Shown piece after piece: positions 1 through 12,700 of a stretch of 64,000 nt of DNA. Under the pieces are notes generated by a model. That model saw only the letters and a list, made by a program, of their open reading frames with translations, was not told the DNA's origin and ran no database searches. The DNA is from Phoebastria nigripes. Lineage: Eukaryota; Chordata; Aves; Procellariiformes; Diomedeidae. Both the position numbers and the translations under genes were made by a program. The DNA is taken from NCBI GenBank assembly GCA_035582835.1, contig JAYKAV010001000.1, positions 4,097,448 through 4,161,447 of the forward strand. The letters run 5' to 3'. The number at the start of each line of letters is the position of its first letter. Positions within the stretch are counted from its first letter, which is position 1.

Positions 1-470
1 TTAAGCTCTAGACAGTCGAAACACTCCCTGACATACAGAGCCACCCCACCGCCTCTCCTTCCTCGCCTGTCCCTTCTGAAGAGCTTATAGCTGTCAACAA
101 CAACTCAAACAAGTATTGACTTGTTTGAGTCTGAGGAACTGCTTTTACCTGTCTTTAAAAAAAAAAAAAAACCAAAACCAAAAGAAAAAAACAAAATAGG
201 GAAGCAGCATACTGGCCTTCTATGAGTATTGAGGGATTTGAATGAAGTTTTGAATGTGGAAAAGNCTTTAGATGTGTGGTTTGAGAAGCTTAATTCTGGG
301 GTTATCACTTCAGCTGAATAGATTGCCTTTGCTGTACTATGCAATGTGCATTGGTTTGTGTGGGTCAACTGGCACTTGCAGTATGGCCTGCTGACTTATG
401 CACATCATGTTAGCCTTCCTCAGCTGTATCTAAGTTTCTGAGAAATATTAAAAACTATTTGTTCCAACAG
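1..470 (+). other. Intron upstream of first visible SHCBP1 exon
   Basis: There is no coding segment here. It holds an A-rich tract near 157-190 and a pyrimidine-containing acceptor leading to AG at 469-470. It is the 3' part of an SHCBP1 intron, inferred because the exon at 471 starts in mid-protein. Confidence 0.8.
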
Positions 471-679
471 GTTGTTGATGTGGAGTACTCAGCTCTGAAA
501 GCAGTTGTGCAACTCAGTGAGCCTTTTGTGTGCGAGTCACGGGATAGCACCTTTACCTTGGAGTGCATGCAGGAACTGTTGGAACTGAAGGAGCATCAGA
601 TACCACTGCAGGAGCTGTGGGTTGTGTATGATGAGTCAGGAGAGTTTGACCAGACAGCACTAGCCGTAGAGCATGTCAG
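471..679 (+). CDS. SHCBP1: SHCBP1 exon, first in window
   Basis: The acceptor is TTCCAACAG|GTTG and the donor is TCAG|GTAGG. The exon starts in phase 0 and encodes fragment residues 1-69 plus two bases of an Arg codon (VVDVEYSALKAV through TALAVEHV). It is the N-terminal helical region with the conserved PLQELWVV motif. An ATG at 459 lies in the preceding intron and is not the start; the true start is outside the window. Confidence 0.93.
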
Positions 680-3600
680 GTAGGAAAATGCTCAAGGTTT
701 AATTTTTGTCTTGAACAATTACACTCTGGTAGTATCCAATGGGTGCCCTGAGTTCTCGTGGTCATGCTGGCAGCTCCACAAGCCAAGCTTTCCAAAGTAA
801 ATCTGATGACTGGTACTATGAGGAGACTGCTCAAAAAGACAATCTGTGGTGTCCTCTGCAGCTACTGGTAATCACACAATCACAAGGNACATTTAGCTGC
901 AGCTTATTGTCAGTCTGCTTTCTTTGTCAAAAGGGGAAAAAAAAATTTTGTGTTGCTTTCCCACCCTCCACCCCAGATTTCCTTCTGCTGTATCACCTTG
1001 CTGGCTCTAGTACAGTGTTCCTTTCTCTTCTATAACATTTTGGTGGATTTTTTCCTTTTTTTGTCCCATTCTTCTTTTTTCTGCATCTTGCCTCCTCCAC
1101 TAAATTTGCTCTTTATTCTTCAGGTGGCTGTTCACATATTACTTCTTCTATTTTCTTTTCCTTTCTTTATCATCTCTCTGTTTCTCTTCCATCTCCCTTG
1201 CTTTCATGTACTACATGCTGTTTGAAAGCTGTCTACAAATAGGCAGTAGAACTGGATGAAAAAGCTAAACTAGGAGGAATGACCTTCCCATCTACAAAAT
1301 GGGCTGTTTCAGATGTGGTGGGTGCAGGAGGAAAAGGGGAGAAGAGACACATTCTGTTGAGAATTACTCAGTAGTAGATGTCTAAGCTTGAATGATGGAG
1401 GTGACAAACTCATTGTCAAAAAGAAAGCTTACCTGAGGGATGCCTGGCCAAAACCAAACAACCAAAAAGCCCCAGGATCTTAAGAGTGTAAGTCTTGTTT
1501 TCAACCAGCTGTTAGCTGTTCACTCTGTTTNGATGAAAGTGGGACTCAGGCTATTAGGAATTTTGAACTTAGATACACAAAATAAAACTCTTTATGCAGG
1601 TAAACAACAGACAAGAAAAATAAATTCTGTGTNTACTAAATAGTTTACAGGACAGTAACATGGAATTGGAGAGAGGTGATGCTTTGAAATGGATTCTCAA
1701 ATTGGTTACATTCACGTTTCCAGTGCTGTTGTCTCTGCTCAGGTAAATGTGGCCTCCTTTGTGTTATTAAAAGCTTTCTTTGCTTCAAAAGGTTCTTCTA
1801 CCAGTGCATCTGGAGGACCTGGGACGAGGAGGAGGAGGATGATTTTGATTACTTCGTGCGATGTGTTGAGCCTCGACTGAGATTGTAAGTGCAACACCTT
1901 TGATATTATTAGGGTAGAACCACAGGAAAGGGTGATGTGGGAATAGTGACACACAACTAGATTTAAAAAAAACCACTGTTCACTAGTAAATCAAAGCAAG
2001 TTTTTTCTAACAGCATTCACTGTCTGGTGGTCAAAATTTTGTATGGAAAGAGGGTGCAACTGAGGTTGCCACTTGATTTCTGAACCCTCAGTTTTTCCCT
2101 GTAATCCTTGACCTTCCATCAGATGGCGCTCCAAACCCAGCTATAGCCTCCTTCAAATTGTAGGCATATGAATTGTAATCCTGATTAAAGTTAGCGTGGG
2201 ATGCTCTGATACCTCTGGGCATAGAATAAGAACCAGAATGGAACTGAATGTAAACAAAAACTTGTAAATTGGNCATGCTGAAGGAGGAATGTGTGTATTT
2301 CTTTCCCTAGTGGGNTTAGTCAGCATTAGGTTTTCTGAAGGCGGGGTTTTAATGCTGTCCTGCCATATGGAACTGAAGCAGTGCACAAGGACACAATCTG
2401 GTTATATTTTTGAGGGTGCTAAATAACCAAGGCACAACATTAAAACATACCTGGAACGAATAATTGAAAAGTGATTTTTACTGTAGGTTTTCCCCTGAGA
2501 TTTGACACACTGTCTTTTTCTCAAGTCTTTCATGAGAATTGTTTTTCAATTCCTTTTCTTTACCTATTATAACTTAACATCATGAGTATCCAGAAGTTTG
2601 TGTGTCATTCAGATCCAGGTTTGTTACTTCTATGATGCTGGGGAACTACATCAGTGAATATTTATAACCTACCCTGAAATGCTATTTAGCATACGGCATT
2701 ACATGTGCTAGTATATAGCGCATAGCATGTGCTTTACAAAGAAAATTAGTATAACTACCCACACTATAAAGGTGGCTGCAGGCCTCTCTTTCAAACAGGA
2801 CACAATGTGACATTTGAGGACTCTGATATGCCTGTATTTTTCTGAGATCATACAAATTAGGAGGAAGTGTTATATATGGAAATTGTACGTGTTTCTGCAG
2901 TGTTTATACTTGTATGCTCCAGCAAATGGCTATTCTGTTGTTGAGTTTTTGGAGCCTTATGGAGACTTTGCATGGAATGAAACCAGAATGCAATGATCAG
3001 CCATGGGATAATGTTTTTTTTTTTTTTTAACACTGTGCGTGGCCTTACAGCCATTTTAGCAAGAATCCAAAGTGCTTAAACAATGTCTTCAAGCAGAAAA
3101 GTAAATGTTATCCTTTCTTATTCTCCCATACCATGCTTGACACAAAGCCTGTCCTCTAAGCTACACTGATGTTGGTGCTATCCTGTGTTGTGATCTAAGC
3201 ACTGATGTGTCANCTCAGAAATAACATTAATCTTCAATGCATGGAAACATATGATGCTTTAAACTTTTCAGGTCTCTGGTGTGCGCTGTTTTAATGAGAA
3301 CAGGCAGTATCTTTACACTGCACATTAGGCTGTACTAGTCTTCTGAGGCAAGTAAAGCTGTATGAACTGTTTAACTAAAGCTTGAAAAAACAAGATAGTT
3401 TTATGAGCTTTCATAGTGACCAGCTCTAAAATGAAGAGCATGCATTTCAGGGCCAAATTAGGTACCACATTCTGTTTCCTTCAAATATTTTATATTTCTA
3501 TATTGCTATAAATTCTTCTGCTGTTAATCACGCTGCATTGACTTACTTTGTTGCCTCTGATAACCCCATTGCCAAAATTTTGTGAGGCTCTTTGTGTTTC

Positions 3601-6600
3601 TGTACACCCTGTTTATTGGAACTGTATAGATACTGACTGCTCTGACTACAAAATTTCCTGCTTTTTGCAGGATGCTTTAAGTGCACCCTTTAAAGAACCT
3701 CTGAAAGTTGAGGGAACATCTTTGCCCTTATTTCATGTAGCCTCTTGAATAGAGCTATTTATATTGTGTTCAACTGGTTCCCTACAAAAATGGTGCGAGA
3801 TAGTTAAATCTTGTTTTATTTGTTAATTGCTGTCCAGCTTTTTTGTAGTGATCGTCATTGGTCCTACATGATTGGCCCTGGAGGTCTTGGCACTGTCTAG
3901 CTGGCAGATGTCCTCATCTTTCTGACTTTGGCAATGCAACTTTGGACTGGCATTTTCTGGCCTGCAATTTCATTTGTAGAGGATATTCTTGGGATGGTGC
4001 AAGATTTTACTATGCAGTGCCTTCACATCTTCATCTGGTGCTGATAATGCCTTTCTTATTCATTCTGCGTTTTTGTCCAGGTAGTTGTTTAGATTGTTGC
4101 TAATAGAGACTTCGCATTATAGGATTTTTGTTCTATTTCAGACATGATTTTCTCAGTTTTTCTAATAAATACTTAAAAATAGACTAATTTTTATATCTAA
4201 TTACCTTNTAAATTCTTACTAATTTTTTATAGCTGTGCTTATGCCTTTGTTTTAGAGTGAGTTTCTGATAATTGTGTATAATCTTTCAAGGTGGATGGGC
4301 AACTAATTAGAAAGTAATATGTTTGTGTCTGTTCAGATTTTTGGTTTTGCTTTCAAAAAAATTGAGCAGTGTTGATACAGACTGCAGAGAATCTTGACTA
4401 AAGTACTGATGCAGAACTCCTCAGGTTCTCTCCGGGTTTCTATTTGATCTTTCAAAATTGTAAATGTGAAATATACTGACCCCTTGCTCTGAATTGCAGG
4501 CATTATGACATCCTTGAACACCGTGTGCCTTCTGGGCTTGTAGCTGATTACCAGAACTTGTTGTCTCAATGTGAAGAGCTTTACAGGAAGTTTTTAAGTG
4601 TGAGGAACAGCATATCAAGCAGTGATTCGGACTCAGAAGTAGAAAACGTCTCCATGGTGGAAGGACTAAAATTGTATGAGAAAATAGAGCACTTAAAACA
4701 AAAGCTAAAACTAATTGAGAATCCTCTGCTGAGGTACTTGGTGGGTTTGTGCAAGGAGGAGGGCCATATGGGAAGCTACACATGGACGTTCTTTACTGAA
4801 GAAAGAACCGATGGCTTTGTCGCTCTTGTTTTAGGTATGTGTTTGGTTACCAAAAATACAGTGGTCTCCAAGCTAAAGGACTGAGACCAACGGGTACCAA
4901 GATCACTCATGTTGTATCCTCAACCATGATGGCAAGTCTGCTGCAGTCATTGATAAGGGACAAACTTTGCCCTGAATCTTGTGGTGAAGAACTAGAAATA
5001 CAGGTACAGTAACAGGAATTGTCTGTGTGCTAATACTTTTTTCTCCTCAAGAAACAATGTGGAAGAATAAGTTAATTTATCATGTACAAGATACTACGNT
5101 TACACAGTGTTATTTTTTGTCAGTTCAAAAAAAGCACTGTAATTTAAACAGTAAGTGGTAAGACTGGATGACACAAATAATTTCTTTTAATTCATTTGTG
5201 TCTGCTGAGTACTCTATACAAGCAGTTTCCTTCCTGTGTGTAGGAAATAATGAGATAAACCTTCTGTAATAATTCTACAATGAAACATGGTAAGGCATAA
5301 TACTTATATATAGTTTTGAAATACCTGTGTCTTTTGATGCTACTGATAATGATCTAGAGTTTGAAGAAAGAAATGTCATTCTGTTGCTTTAGTTCTGTGT
5401 AGGAGATAGATACATTTATTTTAGAGCAGTTATGTTTAGTTTTAGTGAATTCAGACAGGACTTACTGCTTCAGCAGTTAAGAACAGTCTGGATTCCTTGG
5501 GCCCAAATGAAGTTGCTTGCTGTATTCTGATCAAGTTCATGAATTACAGATGGCCAAAATGGAGCCACAGGGAAGGTCCTGGATTAACTTTTGGGCTATA
5601 AATCAGATTTTCTGACTTGGCAATTGAAAAATGCTCTCTCTNTGCTTACCCTGAAATTTGCTGGGAAGCAATAAATGTGCAATTTTTCTGTACTATTTGT
5701 TACCCTTCAATACAGAATCCTCCAGTAATATTTGTGAAGGATATCAGCCTGCCCTCTTTGGGCAAGAAAGAGGACCATGTGGACCCCATATTTGCCACTG
5801 TAATATCAGAACTCTATTTTGGGGTGACTTGCACCAGGAGCGAAGGGTTACATCAGTGTTCAGACCAGCTCAAATCTAGTTGCCGAGTTGTTTGTGCTTT
5901 TTATTTTCTTTACCTTCTGTCATCTATTTCTTCAGTAATTCATGGCAAGTCACTTGAGGCACAATTCAAATGTTGGCCTGGAACCAAGGCCATATTGAGG
6001 TTTGCTTTCCGGTGCATATGCTCTTCAATCTGTGTCTCTGCCCCAGTTTTCTCATGGGGGAATGGACATGATCCAAACATCAAAGGAATGTTTTAAGGCT
6101 GTTTTTGTCCACAGAGTGCTATGATTCTTGAATTCAAAGGAGAAATTGTGTATTATTGGTGCCATCAAAAAGGGTTTCTTTTAAGCAAAAGCAGCAACAT
6201 TTAATTGAAAAGCAAGCTTTAAGGGCATAAATGCATCCATTTTTATAGCATTCTTCAGGAGCTGATTACATTGTTTGTCTTTTACAGTTTCACAATGATC
6301 CACTGGCAGCTGTAAATGCCTGTTATGAAGGAGACACAGTCATCATCTGTCCTGGTCATTATGTTGTGGATGGCGTGTTCTGCATTGCTGATTCAGTTGA
6401 ACTAGAAGGTAGAAGGTTTGCTAGCATAAAGGTCCTTAAAACAAAGTAAACTGAATGTCTTAAACTAGCTCTGCGTAAGGATTTACTTTTTGTGGTGTTT
6501 GGCAGGAGCATTTGCTTTTTTCTTCAAAGTGTTTCTATTTCTGCTTGTAGAGCCATGTCTAATGCAGGATGGAGTAAGATGTTTCATTAGCCATAGTTAC

Positions 6601-6726
6601 TTCTGCAAATAAACTGCAAATTTTGCTGATTAATAGCAAATGCATTATTTCCTCCTAACTATTTGTCTGGATAAATCCTGATTATATAGGTAATAGAAAG
6701 GATTCACAGAAACATGAGGGACTTGG

Positions 6727-6758
<32 letters not shown>

Positions 6759-9700
6759 TAGGAAGCACAAAAGTCATTCTGAAAGGCTTCAATATTTAAA
6801 GCCAGTAACTTAAGAGTACTTGAGAGATGTCCTTGTTCTTCTTTGCATGTCTTAATCTGCTGCAGAGGTATTATACTCTGAGACTCACTGCCAGCATAGC
6901 ACTGGTGAATACAGAGGGAAAGAGCCAAGTGCTATCAGAACTTAGTTTATGGCACTTATTGCACNCCAGCGATCTGTGGGCGGGCTACCAATGTGAATCT
7001 GCATTATGTGAAGTGCATGGGTAGAGGAGGGAGCTGTTCATTTAACATGTGTGTGTATTGTGTAGAAACAGACACAGCATATGTGATGCCATTTTTTTGC
7101 AAAATATTTGTGTTTGAAATACTTCTGCCTTGTCTAGGATATGTTGCTATCTCTTCCTCACAATTCTTGATTTCTCAGTGTAATTCCTCTGCTTTAGACA
7201 TGCACACTCTACTGCAGTGCAATAGTCTGTATGTCAGTGGGGCTTGTGCAGCTGTTCAGATACTTATTTAGCTGCATTTTTATCTTGTCAAAACTTCTTA
7301 GTGGGAAGAAGGCTGGGAGTTTAATTTCCTGCTGTTCTGGACTTTATTTTTCTTGCCCTTCTTGTTTTATGAGTGTCATTTTCTTTCTTGCCCTTCTCTT
7401 GTGTATGTTTGATTTATATAGATATGCCTGCTGACAGACAATGCACCTGCAGGATAAAGGACCTCAGTAAAGTGCTTTATTTATCTGCAAGAATGACATT
7501 GTTCTGAAATTGTGTGGGGTGGTATTTATTGCTTTTCTAGCTTTGAGGAAACAGTAATACAAATGGTGCAATAACACACCCATTAAAGGATGAGCTGCTC
7601 TATTTTAAGGAGCAAGGCATTTAAATATGTATCTTTAGTACGAACCACTCTCTGAATAATGTGTACGTGCCAGGGTATTTAATCTTCTTATATGGACTCC
7701 TGTTAGAGAAGCTTTTATAGCAATAGTAGCAGCCAAAAACGTTTGAAGTAGGAGCATCAAGAAAAATTTTGCTGGCACTAATTTGAGCAGCTGGCCGTTT
7801 TGGTGGCTTTCTTGGGATGAAGGGGTGACTCATCAAAGATATATTGTCACTTTGCTTAGTAAAGCTTTTGTTTTTTTCCAGCCACTGTGCAAGTCAGTAC
7901 TAAGGCTGAAAGTATGAAGATTAGTATGTCAGGGATAAATAAAAACTTACAAGAACTAAATAAGGTTAAAGCAGTAGCAGCTGCAGGAAATCATGGTAAG
8001 GATAACTTTAACACTTGACAAAAATTTGTAGCAAAGGCACCTAAGAACTTCCCTTCTGCTTGTACAGTAGTTGTTCAAGCTAGATGGGAATCTGTAGCAT
8101 CAGCCCATCTAATATCTGTGATCAGTGTTACTGGATGACAATTGCCTTTAGCTCCTGTGGAGTCACTTAGCTTACAGGCAGGGCGTACAGCNGTGACCAC
8201 GCTGTGTATTGAACACCACTTGACAGCAGGTGACTCTTTCCTTCTCTATTCCCTGTGTTGTCACTGGCTTCCTTCTTACTACTAGAGCTGCTGCTTCAGA
8301 GGCGAAGTGTAAAGCAAGCTAAAAGCATGGTTAGAAAAACTGCAGGTAGTCTGTAGGACAATTATCCCTAAAACTCTTGCCTTGGATAATAACCTCTTTC
8401 TATAGTGGTGTGAAGTTAAACTAGATCTGCCACTTGCTGTTCCGTGGTGCTCTCTTTCTATGTACTGGAAGTAAACTCCCCATGCCACCTCTGTCCCAGG
8501 GGTGACCATAAATCAGTAGCAGTGGGAAAAGATTTCTAGATAGTATAGTGTGTTGAAGTATCAATCACTTAACTTTGCATTAAATCCGCTGTCTTTAAAA
8601 CTTTCTGCCAACACTTGCTCAAAGGTTTCTTCTTTTTTTAACCTTTCTACTTGCACATTACAGTATTTATTTATGTACTTGGTTAAAAGCTAGCATCTTG
8701 CTCAGGCGTTTCTTATCTGAGTTTGCGTGTGTTTTCAGAAAATGATAGGACTCGTGCTGCTTTAATAGACGTTGCATTATTGCTTTCCTTATCATGATTC
8801 TTGTCAGTGACAAGCAATAAAAGCTTTACATGCTCATAAATTTCCTTGTAAGTGGTTGAACGCTGACAACTGTGGATGGCTTAGTAAATCAACGTTGGCA
8901 TATGCTTGTGAAAGTTTCTTTTTAATCTGAATTAATCTGGAAGCCCATGTAACACAGGAACATTAAATTTTGACCCAAGTTTCATTTAAAAATAGGGAAG
9001 TTGAGTGAAGCTTACTAACAACATGAAGTCCTTTGCACTTGCTTCCTTGTATTGTGGTGGTGACTGCTTTTTCCCTCATGCTCTTTGGAACCTCTGCCTG
9101 CTCTAGTGAACTTCTGTACTTTGAAAGCAGACTGCAGGTGCCTGTGTGTCCTTGGTTACTGCATCACCCTGCTCTATTGTAACTTTTGGGAGTGAGAACT
9201 TTGGCCTTGGCAAATGTGAGTTCAGTTACCCTCTTGTTCAACTGCCTAAAATAACTTTGCATTTTATTGTGTATCATTCAAGTAAGGTAACTTTTGAGTT
9301 TAGTTTTGAGTGCCTGTAGCTTGGTACAGAGGAGGGATGTAAGGTGTAGCCTGGCCTCTGGGTGGAAAATCCTATTCAAGATATTAGACCTCACGTTTTA
9401 AAGCTCCATATTTAATTTAAATGTCTGTTATGTACTGAGCACCTGACTGTTACCAGTTATTCATGAAACTTGCATCTTTCACCTCTGCTTTAAGGCTATG
9501 GCCTGCCAGATGATATTGTGATAGAAAAACGAGGGAAAGGAGACAACTTTGTTGACTGTACAGGAGCCAATATAAGGATCTCCAGTTTGAAGTTAGTGCA
9601 ACATGATGCTGTGGAGGGGATTTTAAGTAAGTATAAAAGCATCTTGACCTTTTTGTGAATCTTTCATAATTTACTGTTATAATTAAAGCTGGGACCCAAT

Positions 9701-12700
9701 GTTAGAGTTTACTAGTTTTAACAAAATGTTGGAGAGAGGAGCCCTAAAGGTATAAATATCAAGGCTTCCCCCTTTTTTTTAACTTGCTTATAATGTGGAC
9801 ATCAAAATAACTTCTGCTCTTTGTACTTTCAAGCTATTGTGGCTCTTGCCTTTTATTNTTATACTTGGATAAGATTTGACTTGATCATTTTTCTGCTGTT
9901 AAGGCAACCTGACTCTGACTCCTGCACAGCCTATGTCAGGCTACCTGGAAAAGGAAATAATTCCTCTTTCCACAAAAGAACCCCCATGGCAATATTCAGC
10001 TGTAGTTGAACCCAGCCAGCTCTCCATTGAGGAATGCAGTGGGCTGTAGGAGTAGCGTAGAACTTTGCTGACAGCATGTTCAAACTGAGGCTCAAATAAT
10101 CCTAAGTTGTATCCAATGAGTTTATTGGCCATGGCCTTCTGTCTTTGCAGAAGGTGCTAATTAATACTTTGCCTCAACAGACGTTTGGTTTTAAACATGT
10201 TAAAATGTTTATTAACACCTGTATACATGTATTTAATATCTTATTAATTCAAAAGTCTCTTAGGAATGTAATAAAAAGAATAGTTGCTGTCACTTTCCAA
10301 AAATAGTAATTTTATCACACTGCAAAAATGCTACAAATCCATTTATCCGTAGGAGGGGTTTGCCTTTGTATAACTGGTTCATTTAACAATATTTGTTTTC
10401 TGTGTATGTAGATGTCCATCATGGGAAAACCACCTTGGAGAATTGTGTGTTACAATGTGAAACTACAGGCATAACAATACGAACATCAGCTGAGCTATTA
10501 ATGAAAAACTCAGATCTGTATGGTGCCAAGGTACAAACCAATTCTTAACTCTGGCTTATTTCCTAAATTAAAATAAAGGTTTCTGCTTGGAAATAATACA
10601 GTCAGTAACAGGGTGACTTCTGTTGCTCTTGAGAGAACCTATACAAATTCATTTTGGACAGCTACATGTTATTGAGTTTAAGAGATTGGTCCCAGGGGTC
10701 TTGTAGCCTCCAATAGTATCCAGTGAAGTGTCTCATGCTGATTTGTGTCTGATGATATGAAAATGATGTGGTAACAGGGGACATCTGTGAAATAATCGTT
10801 GCTGCATTGCTGGACTGATTCATGTCCTGCAATACTTTTAAAGTGACTTTCTGTTTTCTCTGCCCATAAATAATTTTCTCATTAAACCTTGCATTTGTTC
10901 TGCAAATGAAATGCCCTTTTTGGACACCTTGTCCATTGATTCTTACAGAAAGATGATAAACACAGAATTGAACTCTTGATTAGGACATTTCGAAGAATGA
11001 CGGGGCTTTGAGTGTTGAGGTGGATGACTAAAGAACAAGAAAGTAATGCAACGCTGTGCAGTTACTCTTTACCAGAGCTTTTATGGACTGGTGGCAATAA
11101 TATTATCCATGGGGCCTCAACCTTGGGTATTGCTGCTTAAGCTGGTTAACAAAGCTGTGAAGCTGGAGTGGTAACACAATTTTGCATTGTGCAAACTGGT
11201 AGATGAACACAAAGATCCGCAATGGAGTTGTCAAGTTAAATTGGAAATGTGCCTGAACTATTTGTGAACTGCCATCAATTTTATCTTGTAGGGTGCTGGT
11301 GTGGAAATATATCCAGGTAGTACGTGCACCCTGTTAGACAACGGCATACACCATTGCAAGGAGGGAATACTTATAAAGGTCAGTTCAAGGCAGAATGTAC
11401 TTGTTTTTCAAAAACTTATAGCTGCTAGAATTAATGCAAATAATTTGCGTTTAGGTTGGCTTATAACCTTGCTGCCTTATGGTAGAACTCTTATATATCA
11501 CATATGATGATGATGGTACTTGTTTGCCTTGGGTTGGTCCACCAAAGCAGTATACTTGTTTTATTTCTTATCTGCCAGAAAGAAAATGCCTTTTGCAATG
11601 TCACTTGCATAGGCAAATAATAAAATTCTAGCCAATACATAGAACTGATTCTACCTAAAACTGGAATATTTTGCATCTGTTTAGCTGGACATAACATGTT
11701 GGATTTCCATTTCTTTGCTGTAGAACTTTTTAGATGAACATTATGACATCCCCAAGATAACCATGGTCAATAATATGATCCATAATAATGAAGGATATGG
11801 TGTTGTCCTGGTTAGACCAACAATGCCCTCTGTAAAGGATACTTCAGCAGAGAGAACAAAAGGTATTTTTCTTTTCCTAGAAGAAACTCCTAAAACTGAT
11901 AAATCTAGTATACCCAGGTTTTGGGATTGCATAATTCATAATCAAGTCTCTTAAATTTTCTATGTCTGGATTGATTTAGCTGAAATAAATCTTCATAACT
12001 CTCAGAACACTGGAATTTCCTAAAGGATGAACTTGCTGCAGAGAAATACTGTGAATGTCTGTGCTTCATGGTGTGTGTGCACTTTCACTGTGAAGTCCTT
12101 ATGTACCTGATCTGTGCTCCCTACTAAGCAGAGCCTGTATGACTGATGGCCTCCTTGGGTCGTACAGAAACAAGAGTGTGACCACTCTTACAGCTCTTCT
12201 GGATCATGATAATTCTCTGCTCATTTTTTCTTTCGTGCATTAGAGCTGAGACGTGCTCCCAGCACAGAATTTTTTCTCTGCAGTAAATAAAATGTGACAA
12301 CTGTATTTCTCATATTATGTCTTATTCAAGAAGAACTGTCACTAAGTGTAATGTGTAAACCCGCTGTAATTTTCTTTAATATCAGTATCACTTGGCAATT
12401 TGAAGTCATCTCAAGAAGGAACCTTTTCCTTAAGCATCTTGCACTCTATTTGGAATATGTGGCTGTCACTAAGTAGTTACCCAAAAAGTGAGTGGGATGA
12501 GGTTAAAAATGTTAAGCCTGAAGAAAATTTAAATCCAGGAGTTTTAAATGATTTGGCTGTTTTGCATGATTGTTGATGACATTCTTATTGTTTCCTGACT
12601 TAGGGAATACACAGCCTACCCAGTCAGGTGATGGGACAGCCTGTGTAGAGGACTTCAGGCAAGAACAACTACCTGAATGTGTAACTGATGAGTTGGAGCT

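Noticed and set aside
4525..4884. 119-codon ORF as a separate gene
   Set aside because: It is an SHCBP1 exon (4500-4733) read through a 101-bp intron.
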